Below the pieces are notes generated by a model. It did no database searches. It saw nothing but the letters and a program-made list of their open reading frames with translations, and had not been told where the DNA came from. Below are positions 25,123 to 38,615 of a stretch of 64,000 bases of DNA, piece after piece. A program made the position numbers and the translations under genes. Each line of letters starts with the position of its first letter. Positions within the stretch are counted from its first letter, which is position 1. The stretch covers positions 26,646,923 to 26,710,922 of the forward strand of contig CP099847.1 in assembly GCA_030062745.1 (NCBI GenBank), in the 5' to 3' direction. This DNA comes from Capitulum mitella. Lineage: Eukaryota; Arthropoda; Thecostraca; Pollicipedomorpha; Pollicipedidae.

Positions 25123-28100
25123 CATCTGGAAACGATGATCCAGGATTCAGCCTTTACAAGAAATCTCCGACAGTCTCAATGAGCTATAGTTCCATACGCC
25201 AACGTTTTACTTCTGAACCACCAGCGGACACCGCCGACGCGACAAACCAATCGAGTCAAACGCAAACGCTGCAATTATCAGACACTGCCTCAGCCGCTTA
25301 GCGGATTCGCGATGCCGAAAAAATCTGACGCGGACTGTCCGGCTCTGATTTCCCTGCGGAAACGCGCCGGGCTCTCACCGGACCTCCACGTCACTCAAGG
25401 AACCCGGGCAGGGTCCTCCCCTCGGACGGACACCGGGGTAACAGAGTCAGTACCCCTCCCCCCTCCCGCTTCCTCGCTGACATTTCGGCACGCCCGCACA
25501 CTTAGTTTTTTTTTCGCGCGCGCCTGCATCGTATCGCTAGGCGATTTCACGGACATTCGGCTCAGTGCTGGTCAGTAGAACAGAGCACGGCGGTGCCCCT
25601 TGCGGCCAGCTACCGGTCTGCTCGGACTGGAAATCCGCGGTTGCACCATCTGCCACAGCGCGGAACAAGTGCGTCACTTATCGTCGCTCGGGACAAAAAA
25701 ATAAAAAAACTGTGACGTTACGACGGTACAAAAAAATAACAAGACACAAACGAGATCACAGGAGAGGAACTGGTGCTGATAAATTGATGACCTAACCTAA
25801 TGATAATGATCAATCATGAAATGATTCTGAAATGAGAAGAATCGATAGTGCCAGCTGGACCTGAACAAAGGCCATTATGGGCACAATTTAATAAAACAAT
25901 GCATGTAACGCAAGCTTAATTTTCAGGTCCATCACACCAAGACGACATGTAGTCATTCCTCTGACGCCAGCTGCGAACGACAGGACGCAAATCGGATCAA
26001 ATCTTTTCATTTATGGTCGTCAATAACACACTCAGCTTATCATTTCCAAACGGTTGCATTCCTTAATCTACACTTGGCAAACGTACACGATGCCATGCGC
26101 AGAGGCGTTTCATTCAATTCCTGCAGTTCCGCTTGACAGCACAGTACAGTCCGAAATCCTCGTTTTTCTCCAAAATGAAGCGTCCGGAAATAATCGAAGT
26201 CCTCCGGAGATTTTGAGCCGAACATCCCCCTCCCATGAAAGGTAATGCTCCGCTTGTAAGACGTGTTATGGGCAGAGACAGCCCAGTTGTAGCTCACTGG
26301 CCTTGACGAAAATTCTACATATCTATATCTCATATCCCCACACCTAATATTTACGGAACCTAAAACCAGACTTAAGTGAATTTCCCGTGAGTCCTATTGC
26401 ATCCTGTGTTACTGTCAGCTGTGGCGTAAAGTCACGACCTGCAGGACACCAATGCAAGCTGGCAAAAGACTCGCATGCGGCATGCCAGTGGATGGCTTCA
26501 AAATATCGTTCCTGATTAATTCACAGGGTGCACTTAGAAATCTGGACAAGATTGGATGTTAAAAGAAATATTCACGACAAAGCTGGCATCACGTCTTTAT
26601 GGGCTATTCAAGGTTATTCAAAGCGAAAATAAACCAAACTCAAACTGTATAGGTCATTCAAAGAGTTACTGGTGGAAGGGTGACCATCGGCTGCAAAATA
26701 TTTGCAGCGTTGGCCCATATGACAATGACAGCTTACATCCGCGACATTCGTGTTTGCGGGCACTCCCAGGCGACATTACCGTGACCTTCAGCATGCCACA
26801 ATCTAGATCAGCCTGACAAGGGAAGAAAAGAGCAGAAAACAGCGCAGACGGTAAACACCGTCTGCACCATGAGATCATTCTCCGCACGCCAACGGACCAT
26901 CAGCAGACCACGCACCAAAACAGACACCAAACTCGCGCTGGAGATCTGCAGCTTCAGCCCTGTTCCTCGAAGCCCCTTGACGCCGAGGGGAGGTCTCCAG
27001 GCAGCCGCCAGCGACCACGAGTGGGTCGCGGGCTAGCGTGCGCGGGGACCATTCGGCGTGTCCGCCTGGCCGGACAGCGGCTTGCCATCCGTTGGACGCA
27101 CGAGAACCGGGCCGCGACCACAGAGCGCGCCGCAGCCGGCTGCCGCAGCCACCGCCGCTGAGAACGGCGCCGCGCCGGACACGGTCGGCCGCCGTGACCG
27201 GCGCCGGACCGTGACCGCCGGTCAGCGCCGCCTGCCGGCCGGCCAAGGTCAGTCGGGTCACGGCCCGGCACCGCCCGGGGCGGAACGCCGCCGCGCCGCG
27301 CCGCGCCGCGTCCGTCGCCGGACGCAGAAATGTCGGCGGACGCGGATGTGGTAGCGGACGCGCGGAAATGGCAGCCGTGGTGGCGCCGTTTAGTGCGACA
27401 GTTTTGCCGGTTATTCGACCGGAAAAACGGTGGTCTTTTGTGCCCAGCAATTTAAAAATGCGCTGACGCAGGGAGCCGTAAACGGGATGAAACAACGACC
27501 AGATTACAAATCGGACACATCTACAGGGAGACCATTAGTGTTCCCTATGAACCATTGCAAAATGGGCCTGATGAACAGCGTCACATATGGGCTCTACAAA
27601 TGGTGCTTTTGGCAGAAATGTTTTAAAATAAAAAAAACAGTGCTCACTGGTGTATCTTGAAAGAAAGATAACACAAAGCTGTGTTTATGTCTTGCTTTCG
27701 TCAAATTCGAGAAAAAAATACGGACGTAAATTTTCGTTTTAGCCTCGTTTGATCGACGAATACCAAGACACAGGCATAAAGAGCGCGCTTTTCTTGATAT
27801 CCGTCAACTATGGCAACAGGAAATTGACCCGACAACCGTCGACGCCTTCAGGACCACGAAAAAACACATACCTGCACAAAACATCTTTTCACGGAATTTT
27901 CAGAGAAGCATAACCTAATCAAACACGGGAAATATGTCGCTAGCTAGCTTACTTTTAGGCAACTGCCAGCATACCCCGTCCGTAAAGTCATATCGCAACC
28001 GACAGGTTTGACTTCCAAGAACAAACAACGTAGCCTCGTTTTATGTCAAGCCTATGGCAGAGCATCACACGATGACTCAGTCCCATACCGCTTCTTTCAC

Positions 28101-28919
28101 GGAATTGAAACGTTGCAAAGAGGCTCAACATTCCAAAGAACGGAACTGATTCGTGAAGAGGATGCTCACTAGCCGCCGTTCTCATCGCGTGCAGACAACG
28201 GCAAGCCACAAGTCGCTAATATGTGGCCTGAAGCAAAAGAACTTTTCTGGTAGCAAAGGGTATCGATAAACACAATGTCTCCACAGAAGGGCCAATTGGT
28301 ACGCTGGTACGCGCATGCAGCTGCACCCACCGTCCTGCGGTGGCTGGTGGTACCAGGCCACGGGGCGTGGTCGAGTCAGGGGGGTGATGTGGTTTTTCGC
28401 AGGGGGAGTGGCGCCGACGCTGACTCTCTCGGATCACGAGTTTCACGAGCCGCGTGACGCTGGGTTTCTGGGTACAATCTTTACATAACCAAAGGTCAGC
28501 TGAAGGAGAAAACACTGCAGGCGTTTGCGGGTAATCCAACAACATGGAGCAATGTGAGGACATTAGAAAGGAATTTGCCCTACGACTACATACGCCATTA
28601 AGAAGAAAGAAATCGATGAAACAAATAGCAGCAACACCCACAAAAGGTGTTTGTTCACAACGATGCAGGACTATTGTGAATGAACGCCGTCGAATTGCAC
28701 ACAGTGAAGCGGAACCATGAGGAAAGATCGCGAATCAGCCCATCGCTTTAATGGACGATTCATCACTACACAGAGTTAATTATTTCTGCTCCCCGCACAA
28801 ACGTTGAGTGACGTCACGACCGGGCACAGACCAATGAGCGTTTGCGTTCCTTGGCCTGAGCAATGACGGACCGAGGGATGGGGCATCGGGGCCATGGCCC
28901 TTTTTGTTGGAAACGGGGG

Positions 28920-29123
28920 CAAACATGTCCTTAGGTTTCTCTTTTCGGACGGGAAAGTTCATTTGTTTTTTCGAGACATCTGACTTTGTAATATTTCGAA
29001 AACACCGAAACAGAGCAAACACGTCTTTAGCCCCTTCCCCTTTTCGAGCGGAAAATTTATTTTTTCAAAACATTTTGCTTCGTAACACATGTTAATTTTC
29101 GAAAACAGTGAAACAGTGTCCGA
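28920..29123. repeat. Tandem duplication, unit about 103 bp
   Basis: The stretch AACATGTCCTTAG..CTTTTCGGACGG..TTTTTCGAGACATC..TTCGAAAACACCGAAACAG is followed directly by AACACGTCTTTAG..TTTTCGAGCGG..TTTTCAAAACATT..TTCGAAAACAGTGAAACAG. Confidence 0.8.
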
Positions 29124-31309
29124 AGGCCGGGGCGAAATCAGCATTTGGGCGTAGGTTAGATCACACGGATGGAGATTCAGCCCCCCCCCCTTTGCGCGTG
29201 GTCTGGATCCCCTGTTGGACCTGCGCAGGTTGGTATTGCGTCATATCGACGGGTGACTACAGAATGTTACTTTTAATTCGTTAAGTTTTTGAATTTTTCG
29301 GCATTTTAAGGAAATTAAGCAATAGAAACGTCAACAACATTTATCAGACGAACCCAGTCTGTTTCTGAAAACTTGACCATGGATGAACATTCGCTTTACA
29401 CGTTACACGACCCATGAACGAGATGAAGCGTCATGTCTAGGCCTGACAGATACTGAAATGACTGTTGAACTCGCTGTAGGCGGACGCACATGATAAACTG
29501 TTGATTTCCTAACGATCGCAAATCAACCAAGCAGTCAGACACTAAGTTTTCACAAAGAGCACAATTCCTCCATCCCAGCAATCTTTCGTGTTTAAACAAA
29601 GACGGCTGCTGGCAAAGGGGACGCACCGACAGCAGGAGCGACAGAGAACTCAGCTGAGAATGACGACTGTTTGGAACACACCCCACCGCCAATGACCTAC
29701 CAATGCTCCCTTTTGGCGTGGCCTGTATCCGGTAGCTCAGAGACGGAAACTTTCCTCGCCGAGCTTCCTACGCGGCCAAGCTGTCGGCACGACGATACGG
29801 CTGACATTGACGGCGCGCTGACCGTCAAACTAACCTGGCCACGGCCGCGGAAAAATGGTGCAGCAAAGAACGTAATGTCGAACAGGACGATCCGGATTTC
29901 CAGTTTCTTAGCGACACAGAAAATCCCACGGAATCCGTCAAAATCCGGGTTCTGCTCTGCACTTAAATCATCAGGAGCACGCGATGCGCTTCCATTGCTA
30001 TTTATGTTGTACGGGGTCGCGTGTTGACCAATGACCGGGCTTGGTTTAAAAGGGTGCTGAGGTCAGCCTTCAAAAAAGGTTCCCACATGGCTGTGTGACA
30101 TCAATATCAGTTATTTGCCGCTCGGCGCAAACTAAACAACAGACAATGGACAAGGACGCCAAAAAGGGGGCATTCCATAAATCATGCAATAGCACGGGGT
30201 AATACTGCGTTCCAAAGAGGATTAAGCGAGCCTAAAAAGCGTTACTGAAGAGGCCAAAGATGTACAAAACGCAAAAATGCATAAAATGCTAATGCACAGC
30301 AGCAGTCGTCCGAAAGTCAAACACATCCGGTGGCTCCGGACGATACGATGGCAAGTGACCGACAGTGTGGCTCCACTCATTCAACTAGTGTCTGGATCTT
30401 TCAGCTTCCGCGCTGCACGCAGCTCCAGATGCTGCTCATAAAGAGCCGCGCTCATATTGCCACAAATCGGACCGGCCTCATATTAGCCGTGTGAACAACA
30501 GCTACCGTCTCATTCCGTGTTACACCGGTGACGGCAAATTCATTGAAGTGGCCAGAACAGCCACGTCAAGCGTGCAAACACAAATGACACCGACGGTACG
30601 GGAGGCTTCCGTTCGTGTAACTATGCCTGCTACCTTTTGCTGAGCTACGCACGTATTTAGAACAGCACGAGTGTTACCCAACTGATGTAACCAGCAAGGT
30701 GCGGGACGACATAACTGATGGTCTGTCTCCCGTCTCCAAGAAGGGCGCTGACGTAAGGCGTCATCTGGCCTCCACAGCAGGCCCGGGATGTCCCCAGCAC
30801 ATTTCCCCACTTGCCGTCCTTTCCAGCCAGCCGCCTGCGGGCTCGGCAAATCCTCCATTCCCAGAGGTCCGCATGTTTGATTAGCATACGTACAGAACAT
30901 ATGCCGCCCCGGCTAAACTGAAAGTACGGGTTGCCTCACGAGCGGGCGGCCCGCACCATATGACGCGATAACACTACCTGCTACGACAAACGCAAAGGTT
31001 ACAGGCACGACCAGTGAAAGTGGAAACTACCCCGCGAACTGGCGCCCCCCCCCCCCGCTCCTGGCGCTACCAGACCATGTGTCTGCACGCGCCGGGGCGT
31101 CAAGCGACCTTGACAGTGCAGCGCCCCCCCCCCCCCCGCACCGGAGCGACCAGCTGGGTCGGCGCGTGGCGGGAAACTGGCATCGATTGCCGGCCGGGTA
31201 ACGAGAGACACGTGTGGGGTGTGGGGTGTGTGTGTCGGGCATAAGGTGGTCCCGCTGCTCAGCATGACGAGAACGGCAGTGGGATCAAGGGAAGGCACAC
31301 CGTCATGTA

Positions 31310-31368
31310 TTGTCTTACTGTGTCGTGTCTTGCCTTGCCTTGTCTTGTCTCTCCGTCTTGTCTTGTCT
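31310..31368. repeat. Pentanucleotide microsatellite (TGTCT/TGCCT)
   Basis: Repeated TTGTC/TTGCC pentamers run for about 60 bp with a few interruptions. Confidence 0.85.
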
Positions 31369-31599
31369 ATCATATCACGCCAGATAACTGAGCGCGGAAT
31401 CCAAAAGTGCAGGACTCGGTGGGGAAAACCGGGTTAGAACTGCGTTGGGTGCGGCATCATCGCCTGCCCCGCACTTCTGTCTTGTTTAATTTTACGATAG
31501 TCCTAATAGCGCTGCATCGCAAAAATTTCACAAGTAAAAAGTGGCAGTGTCAACTCTGTAGAGATGGGGGTTTCGTGATTTTTACTTCGTTTCTTTCCG

Positions 31600-31648
31600 T
31601 GGACCTTTATAGTGACGTTATAGTGACCCTTATAGTGAACCTTATAAA
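31600..31648. repeat. Short tandem repeat, unit TTATAGTGACC
   Basis: The unit TTATAGTGAC occurs four times in succession with small variations between about 31606 and 31648. Confidence 0.75.
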
Positions 31649-34600
31649 AATGTTAAGTGTTGTCCAGACTTGTCCAAGTGGGCTGCTACGCAGTCCCCCT
31701 TCCTGGTTCCATCGCCTTGGACGTCACCTACTGGTATCCTTCCTCACCAACATGCATACAGATTCCGAGCATTCATCCTGCTCTGCACACCACCGTCAGA
31801 TGAGCGTTCGAGGAACACGCGGGACGTTTCCGCGCCCGCAGCCCAGCGCAGCCACAGCTTGCGTCCCGCCTCGAGCCGACAGTGCGCCGGTTGCGTGCAT
31901 CCGCGTTGGCCAACGCCTTTGTGGCGGCCCGGCCGTGTCCCAACCGCCGGAGACAAAGGCCCGGAGCGCTTCACGGCCGGCCGCCGTCCCCGCTGACGCG
32001 GAGCCGAGTCACACGGAGACGGCGGGAACCGCGGCCTGTGGACAGGAACGGCGCCGCCCGCCGGCAGCGGCGCCGGCTCCCGCCCGCCCGGAGCTGGGAT
32101 CGCCGTCACGCTCCGATCCACTTACGCCGCGGAGTGGATCAGCTTAGCGTTCGACGGACTGGGAATCGGATCTGGCGCCTGCAGGCCCAGCGGACCGGGG
32201 CTGAAAGGCAGAGCGGGGTAGCGACGCAGCCGCGTGAGGAGTTCCAGCTCAGGTGCTATTTTAACCAGTACCGGAATACCAGAAACCAATGCACATCTCG
32301 CCTCGAAGTCGGCTGGTCAGCGCGACGTCATCTGGATGACGACGCGCTTTGCCAACGGAAGCCGCAGCGGCCGACATCGATCAGGAAACCGCACTGGTCA
32401 GCCGTGCAGCGGCAGTGTGAGGCCCAGAGCTGGACAGCCCGGCCGCCGTTACCGCCCGCGGGCCAGCTTTGGCGGCCCGCCAGTCGAGCCACGCGCCAGC
32501 AGCGCGTGCACGACGGCGCCGTGGCCGCTGCTAGGAACAGGAACCGCCCGCACATACCCGGCGGCGGCCGGCGGTGAGAAACGGCCGGCCGCGGCTCACG
32601 CCCCCGGAGAGTTATGCAGCGGTCAGCTGGTCATTTGTTCCGGTCGCTGAAGGAGAACAACCCAGGCTCGCCAGGACTCAACGCCCCATCTCTGTGGCGT
32701 GCGCCAGGCGGCGATGACCTTGACCAGACGGTCGTGCTGCAAGCTGCTCCGGCTCTGCACGCGTGGTTTACGGCACGGCGAGAAACAGCGCGAGGACGAC
32801 AATTAGCTGAGGCGAGCAGTGTCACCTACTACCGAGAGCCTCGAGCGGTGCCAGGGCCAACACTGTGGAAACAGTGCCTGCCAAAGGGTCGGTATTGCCG
32901 GTCTTTGGAGAAACTGCACGCGAGGTCGCGGTTGGCTGAAGTGCGTGACATCGGCTAATTTACTATGGAACAATTAGAAAGAGTGGCTTAGAGATATACA
33001 TCGAGCCACACCTGCTCAAAATGTTGGAGGATAAATATGCACCAGTGGCCGGTACCAGAGATCTTATTTAGAGCAACAATTGCATGGCGATAATACGTCG
33101 GAACAATTAGACTGCCACGTGCCGGAAAACCTCCGTTGCAGCGCTGCCATATCCACAGCACTCTGCCCAAACTGCAGAAGGACCGCAGGAACGCTAGATC
33201 TCCAGGGTCGTGGCTACGTCTTCCTGCTGGGCAAAAGCATCAGATCACAACGGCGACAGTGATGCGGAGCTGCACGCTGCCCTTCAAAGAAGCAGCATGC
33301 ACGGCGAGGACCGGGAGATCGTGAGTCCATTTCAAGTCCGCACCCTTGTGCAGGTAACGGGGAACACGGGATTTCCCCACCACATCCCTGACGACATGTT
33401 GTTCAGAAACACGTCATTCCCATGAGTCATGCTTCCCAACAAGTCGTTTCAGATGCAGATTTACAATGTCGGTGTTTCAGTGAGCGATTCTGTTCTTCTG
33501 CGCACTTCACCTATGACAGAGCTTACAATAGCGCAGAACTCGGCTGTGAGCCTAACGCTGCGAACTTCATACAGCCTGTGGCCAAAACTGCTCCAAATCC
33601 AGCCGACGGCCGCACTCCCCTGTCCTGCGAACGACACTCACTACACGCCCAAGTGTCAAGGCTGGCACGGGGAACACCAAGAGCAGTTACGTAAAATTCT
33701 TTAAATAAACGCGAATGACCTTTTGCGGCCCCGGCACGGCAGCGAACGCAAACTTCACGGTCCACAGACGACCCTTACTCTGACTATGTCGTACTGACGC
33801 AGTACGACAGGTGACTGCGGCACCTGTCCAGCACTGCACAGGCTGCTCCGGCGGCGTCAGGCCATACCTTGTCCTGTCCGACTCCTCTGACACTGCAGGC
33901 GGCGAAAGCCGTAATCTGCCTCGTTTGCACGCCGAAAAGCAAGCATTGCCGCTATATCTAGACGCAGTCGATATCCGGGAAATGGTCCAATTCATTCGAC
34001 AGACCGGGCCGGCATTGTTTCGGCACTTTAGGCACTGGACAGACTGTCGTGTTTTTCCCCTCATGGCCCGCGTTCAGCGCGCTGTCCTTGGCCCGCACGG
34101 CTCGGGACTTAATGAAACAAAGGCGAGGAAAGATGGGAGAAAAATACTTGCCATTTTCGGTAGTCGTAACATGATAACAACGTCGGATAGTTCGCGAAAC
34201 GTGAGCCCCAACCATACGCGTAAAGATTCAATACATGCATGTGGTCCTAAACATTCTGCATATGTTAACACTTCCAATATTTTAATGAACCCTCCTTCCC
34301 TCCCCTGCCCCCTCACCCTCTCTCTCTCTCTCCCTCTTTCTACAGTGTTGTACTTGAACAAACTGCACAGGGACCGTAAAGGAACCCCACGGACCGAAAT
34401 AGTTCTGCTTCCGTCGGGCTGGCCAAGTTTTGTTTTTAGATCTTTGCCAGGCCAGTACTGGGGCCACTGGCGTCCCAAAATACACACCAACCGTCCTCGG
34501 AACCATGCAGCACGTCTTGCCATCAGATATCACCCCCAGCCCAATGTCGGGAAACATCGCTGACAAAAGTAACAGCGAAGAAATATAAATGGTAAATGAA

Positions 34601-37600
34601 ACCGGGTTCCAGACAGCAGTGCTCCGTCGTGGCATTCGCTTGCATAAAAGCAGCAGGACCTTCCCGAGAAGGAAACGATCCTTGGTCCTTGAAGGCAGCA
34701 AGGAAAAGGTCCTTGAAGGCAGCTGGCAACGCTTGCAGGAGCTTCAGCGATCAAAGCAACGAACAGTAAGTGTACCTACAAAAAGGTCACAAACGGGGAA
34801 GGTGAACGCAACAGCCCTCGCAGAATCAGTTCCCCACAACTGCACATAACTAGGTCGAGCTGATTCACCGCTCGCACGTTTGCATTCCGGTGGCCCAGTG
34901 ACCGCCGTTTTTCCCCTAATTCACGCCAGGCGGTCGCACCCGCCTTCCGCCCGACTCCCGCTCGGAGGCCCCGATCCCACGGACGCGGAATCGCTGCGAA
35001 CTGGTCCCGGCTTCCGCGCCGTGACCTTGGGCGGCGCAGGGGCCGGCCGGCCGGCCAGACACTGCCCGAGGCGCCGCCGGCCGCGTCCCTCTCCCGGCAC
35101 GTTGCGCAAGCCTCCGCCCCGGCCGGCCCCGGAGACGAGTGCTGAGCAAGGTGGCATTGCCACCGTCGGCGGCCGGCTAAAATCAATACGGCCTGGCACC
35201 GAGGCCGGCCGAGACGGACTCAGTCGCAGCCGGCTCGCGCGGTGACGCTCTTAAACCGGCCGTTCGAGGCGTCTGCTCCAACAACCACGCCCACGCGGCG
35301 ACGATGCTGCTGAAGGCGACGCCAAAGTAAACCGAACGCGAGCAGGGACTCCGCGATGCGCTCGCCCGCGCGCCCGCTCAAGCGAGCCGGGGGCATTTCG
35401 GGGCGGCGGCCAGCGACAGCGGGCCGCGACGGCCGACGGCCCATCCCAACCAGCCTCGCAGCCTCGCCTCCGCTTCCTGGCCGAGCAGTGGGGCCGGGCA
35501 CCGGAAGAGGCTGCCGTGCGCCGCACAAGGGGGACGATTGGCCCTCTGTGACGTCACGTCGACTGAGGTCAGGCGCTGCACGGCCTGAGTCAGCTGGCAG
35601 CCCCGGATGAACGGTGATAGTGCGCGGGATGGACGGTGGTAGGGCGCGGGGAAGTGCGGACTGGTAACGACAGCCCTGAGTCACAGAGGGACAGTGGCAG
35701 GCGGAACTCGGTCTGTCCCTGACGGACAACGGGAGACGAACGCCGTGTTTTCCCAGTGACGGAGACAACCGGAGGCAGGACCGCGCTGTCTCAGAGAGAC
35801 AGTAAAAACGAAAGGCAGGACCGCACTGCACTGTCTCAGAGACGGAACCAGAGGGCGGGAGGACCGTAATGTTTCAGAGAAGGCCAGGCTCACCACTCCG
35901 GGCATGTGCGGTTGAAAGTGCAAGTGGTCCTTGACGCCCAGTTGCTATGAAGATGCGGCCAGTAACCTGACCCGATTTCGTCAGCGCACTACGTTTCGAA
36001 CATTTTTGCGCAGTACGTGGCTCCATTTAGCGGTGAGTTGCACATGGAATGGCGCAGTACCAGCAGCAAACAACTAAGGCCCAGCCACCGCCAGCACCAA
36101 CGCGGCCCAGACGCTTCGAAGGCCGTTTTAACATGGGGGTGCAATCAGAGCGCAGCCTCGGAAACCGCCCTCGGGGTCTGGAGCTTCGAATCACCGGGTC
36201 CTGATTCCCCACAGCTGCCAAGGGCTAACTCTGGGAAATGGCCGAAACGCCCATGCCATGTCCAGTTAGTTTCGCGCCGTAAGTAAACTCGCAGCGGGGC
36301 AATGGAAGTAACAGTCACCAAACGTCACCCTGATTTTGGCGCCAGCTGTCACATGGTCCAGGTCATTCTGGTTAAGGGCTTCGGTGGAAAGGCATTACGG
36401 CCTTTGCAAAGAACAAAGAAGCGCACTCGTGCCGGGCACTTCTCAACCTTCCATCGATCCGAAGCACCCTGTTGCCTGTGCGTTAAATCAATGCCCGAAT
36501 GGAGGACAAGCGGAACGACAAGAAGCAGGTGCCCCTCGGCCGCCGGTTGCCACCTGCCACCTCGCAGCTGCGGGCCAGCAACACTGTCAGGCAACATGTC
36601 CCCGGGGGGGGGAGACATGACTAAAGCACGCGTGCATGGTTCGGCTGCAAGGGATTAGGGCGCGCTGCAAGGTTAACACGTGGTGAGAGCCGGAGGCAAT
36701 TTCAACGGCATGAATAAAGTGCAAATTACACATCGGGAAAAATGTCGGGTTGACTCCGTACGGGCTACGGTAGCCTTTTCTTTCACGTGAACTCTGCCGA
36801 ACTCAACTTCAGGCTCCACGTCGGTCAATGCCCGGTTACCTGCTTCTTTGTTCTGGATAGAAAACGAAAGTGGCCTGAGCCCACTGACTTAGATGAAAAC
36901 CGGTTCCATATCCCGCTTTGACCAGCCATCTGGTAACGCGGAAGACAAAGAAATTGATTTACAAATCAAGATAACAAGTCAAAACAACATATTCTGATGT
37001 CGTTATATGTAGTTCACATGGTAAAACGTGCCTACTGACACACGAAAGGGTCATCGCATGTTGCACAGAGACAACGTACATGAAGCGAATGATTTACGTA
37101 CGTGCGGACATCCAGACCCAGCATATTTCACCGACATGATGAGTTCGGGTAAATCTGACGAAACAGTTAATGAGGAGGCAGGCATCGTTTTCTGCAAATT
37201 CAAAACCGGTTACGGATTTACCGCTCGAGGAAGATCAAACAAAAATCTCCGGATTCCCATGGAGATGAGACTGCAAAATGTCACGCGGATCCGGAGATTA
37301 CATCTTTGTAAGGCATTCCAGTCGTCGCGACTTCCGCGTTCACGGAATCAACGCGGAAATTCGGTCCCGGCTGCTTCACAACGGACTAACATTAGTGTTA
37401 AACCCATTCCTGGAGCCAATTTGACCGTGGTGGAAAATTCGCAAATCACACAGGTATCCATTTTTGTTAATTCCTGACAAGATCCTTGAGTAACCAGGGT
37501 TGGAAAAGCTCGTCCCTTGTGTCCCTTGATACCCAGACATATATTTTTCAGGTAAATACAACCAGGTGTATGATGAAGGAAAATAGAGACCGGTGTTTTT

Positions 37601-38615
37601 TGTTTAAGTATGCTTCAGATTATTTGTATATTGTGGCTTTCATGAAACACGCAGTTAATGGCGTAGCGATTCCCAACCAACGCTGCTATCATGTCGCGTA
37701 CCCCTAGGAACCCTGTTAATTGTCACGAGTCAACATACACATTCTCAATGACAACACAAGTCCCCGGGAAAGCATAATGCCACTGGTCACGAGGAACGGT
37801 GTTAATAATGTCACAAATCAGGAGGAAGGATGATTATCGTGTCATGAGTGAGCAGGGACGTTTAGCAGCGGCCGTGACTCATCAAGTACATGGTCTGTTG
37901 GTAAAGCAAAGGATTTCGGTATTTCGCAGGTGGACAACGTCCAGTAATGACGACATAAGATCAAAAGAACACGTCACTTAATCTAGTGGCCAAAGAAAAC
38001 ACGAACAGCAGCCAATTGGCAGGGAGATGCCTGATCTTGTGCATAAGATGAACCGAGCTGATCAAGGGGAGACAGTTTCATGTGTTAATTTCGTTCTAAA
38101 CGCGCTCCTTAACCAAACGAATATACGGTTTTCGTGTGGAACCATTCAAGTGACACCTGCGCCGACACCCAGGATGTCTGCTCTTTGCCTGGCAAGGATC
38201 AAGGTGCGCGTCTCCGATAAGATATACGAATTTGTCCATAGATATACACAGAGAAGAATTTGCGGAATACAAAAACTACGAACCGCCAAATGCATTACAG
38301 GAAGCCAATTAGAAACTGCTCAGTAAATAACTGCGATTATGGAGAACGGCGGTGTCGAACAAAATTGGTTCTTAGTTCCAGCGTATTTTACCCGTGTGCG
38401 AACTGTCAAACATCAGACTATTTTGATGCCGCATTACCATTACTAACATCATGTAATTTCGTTGTCCCTTTGTCGCAACAGTTTTGCTCATTTGGTTAAT
38501 TCAAGATCGAAGAAACTGAAAGCGTACTTTGCACGCTTTTAGCAAACTGAGACTTCATACATGGCGCTGCTCGGAACCGTTCAGATCGAGGTGTTTGTGT
38601 TTCGGTGTGTGTGTT

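Noticed and set aside
26875-27495. 206-residue minus-strand ORF
   Set aside because: It lies in a CpG island, has low-complexity Arg/Ala/Gly content, no domain and no splice phase match to gol.
31407-32577. Overlapping 246- and 231-residue plus-strand ORFs
   Set aside because: Explained by a CpG island; the translations contain no recognisable motif.
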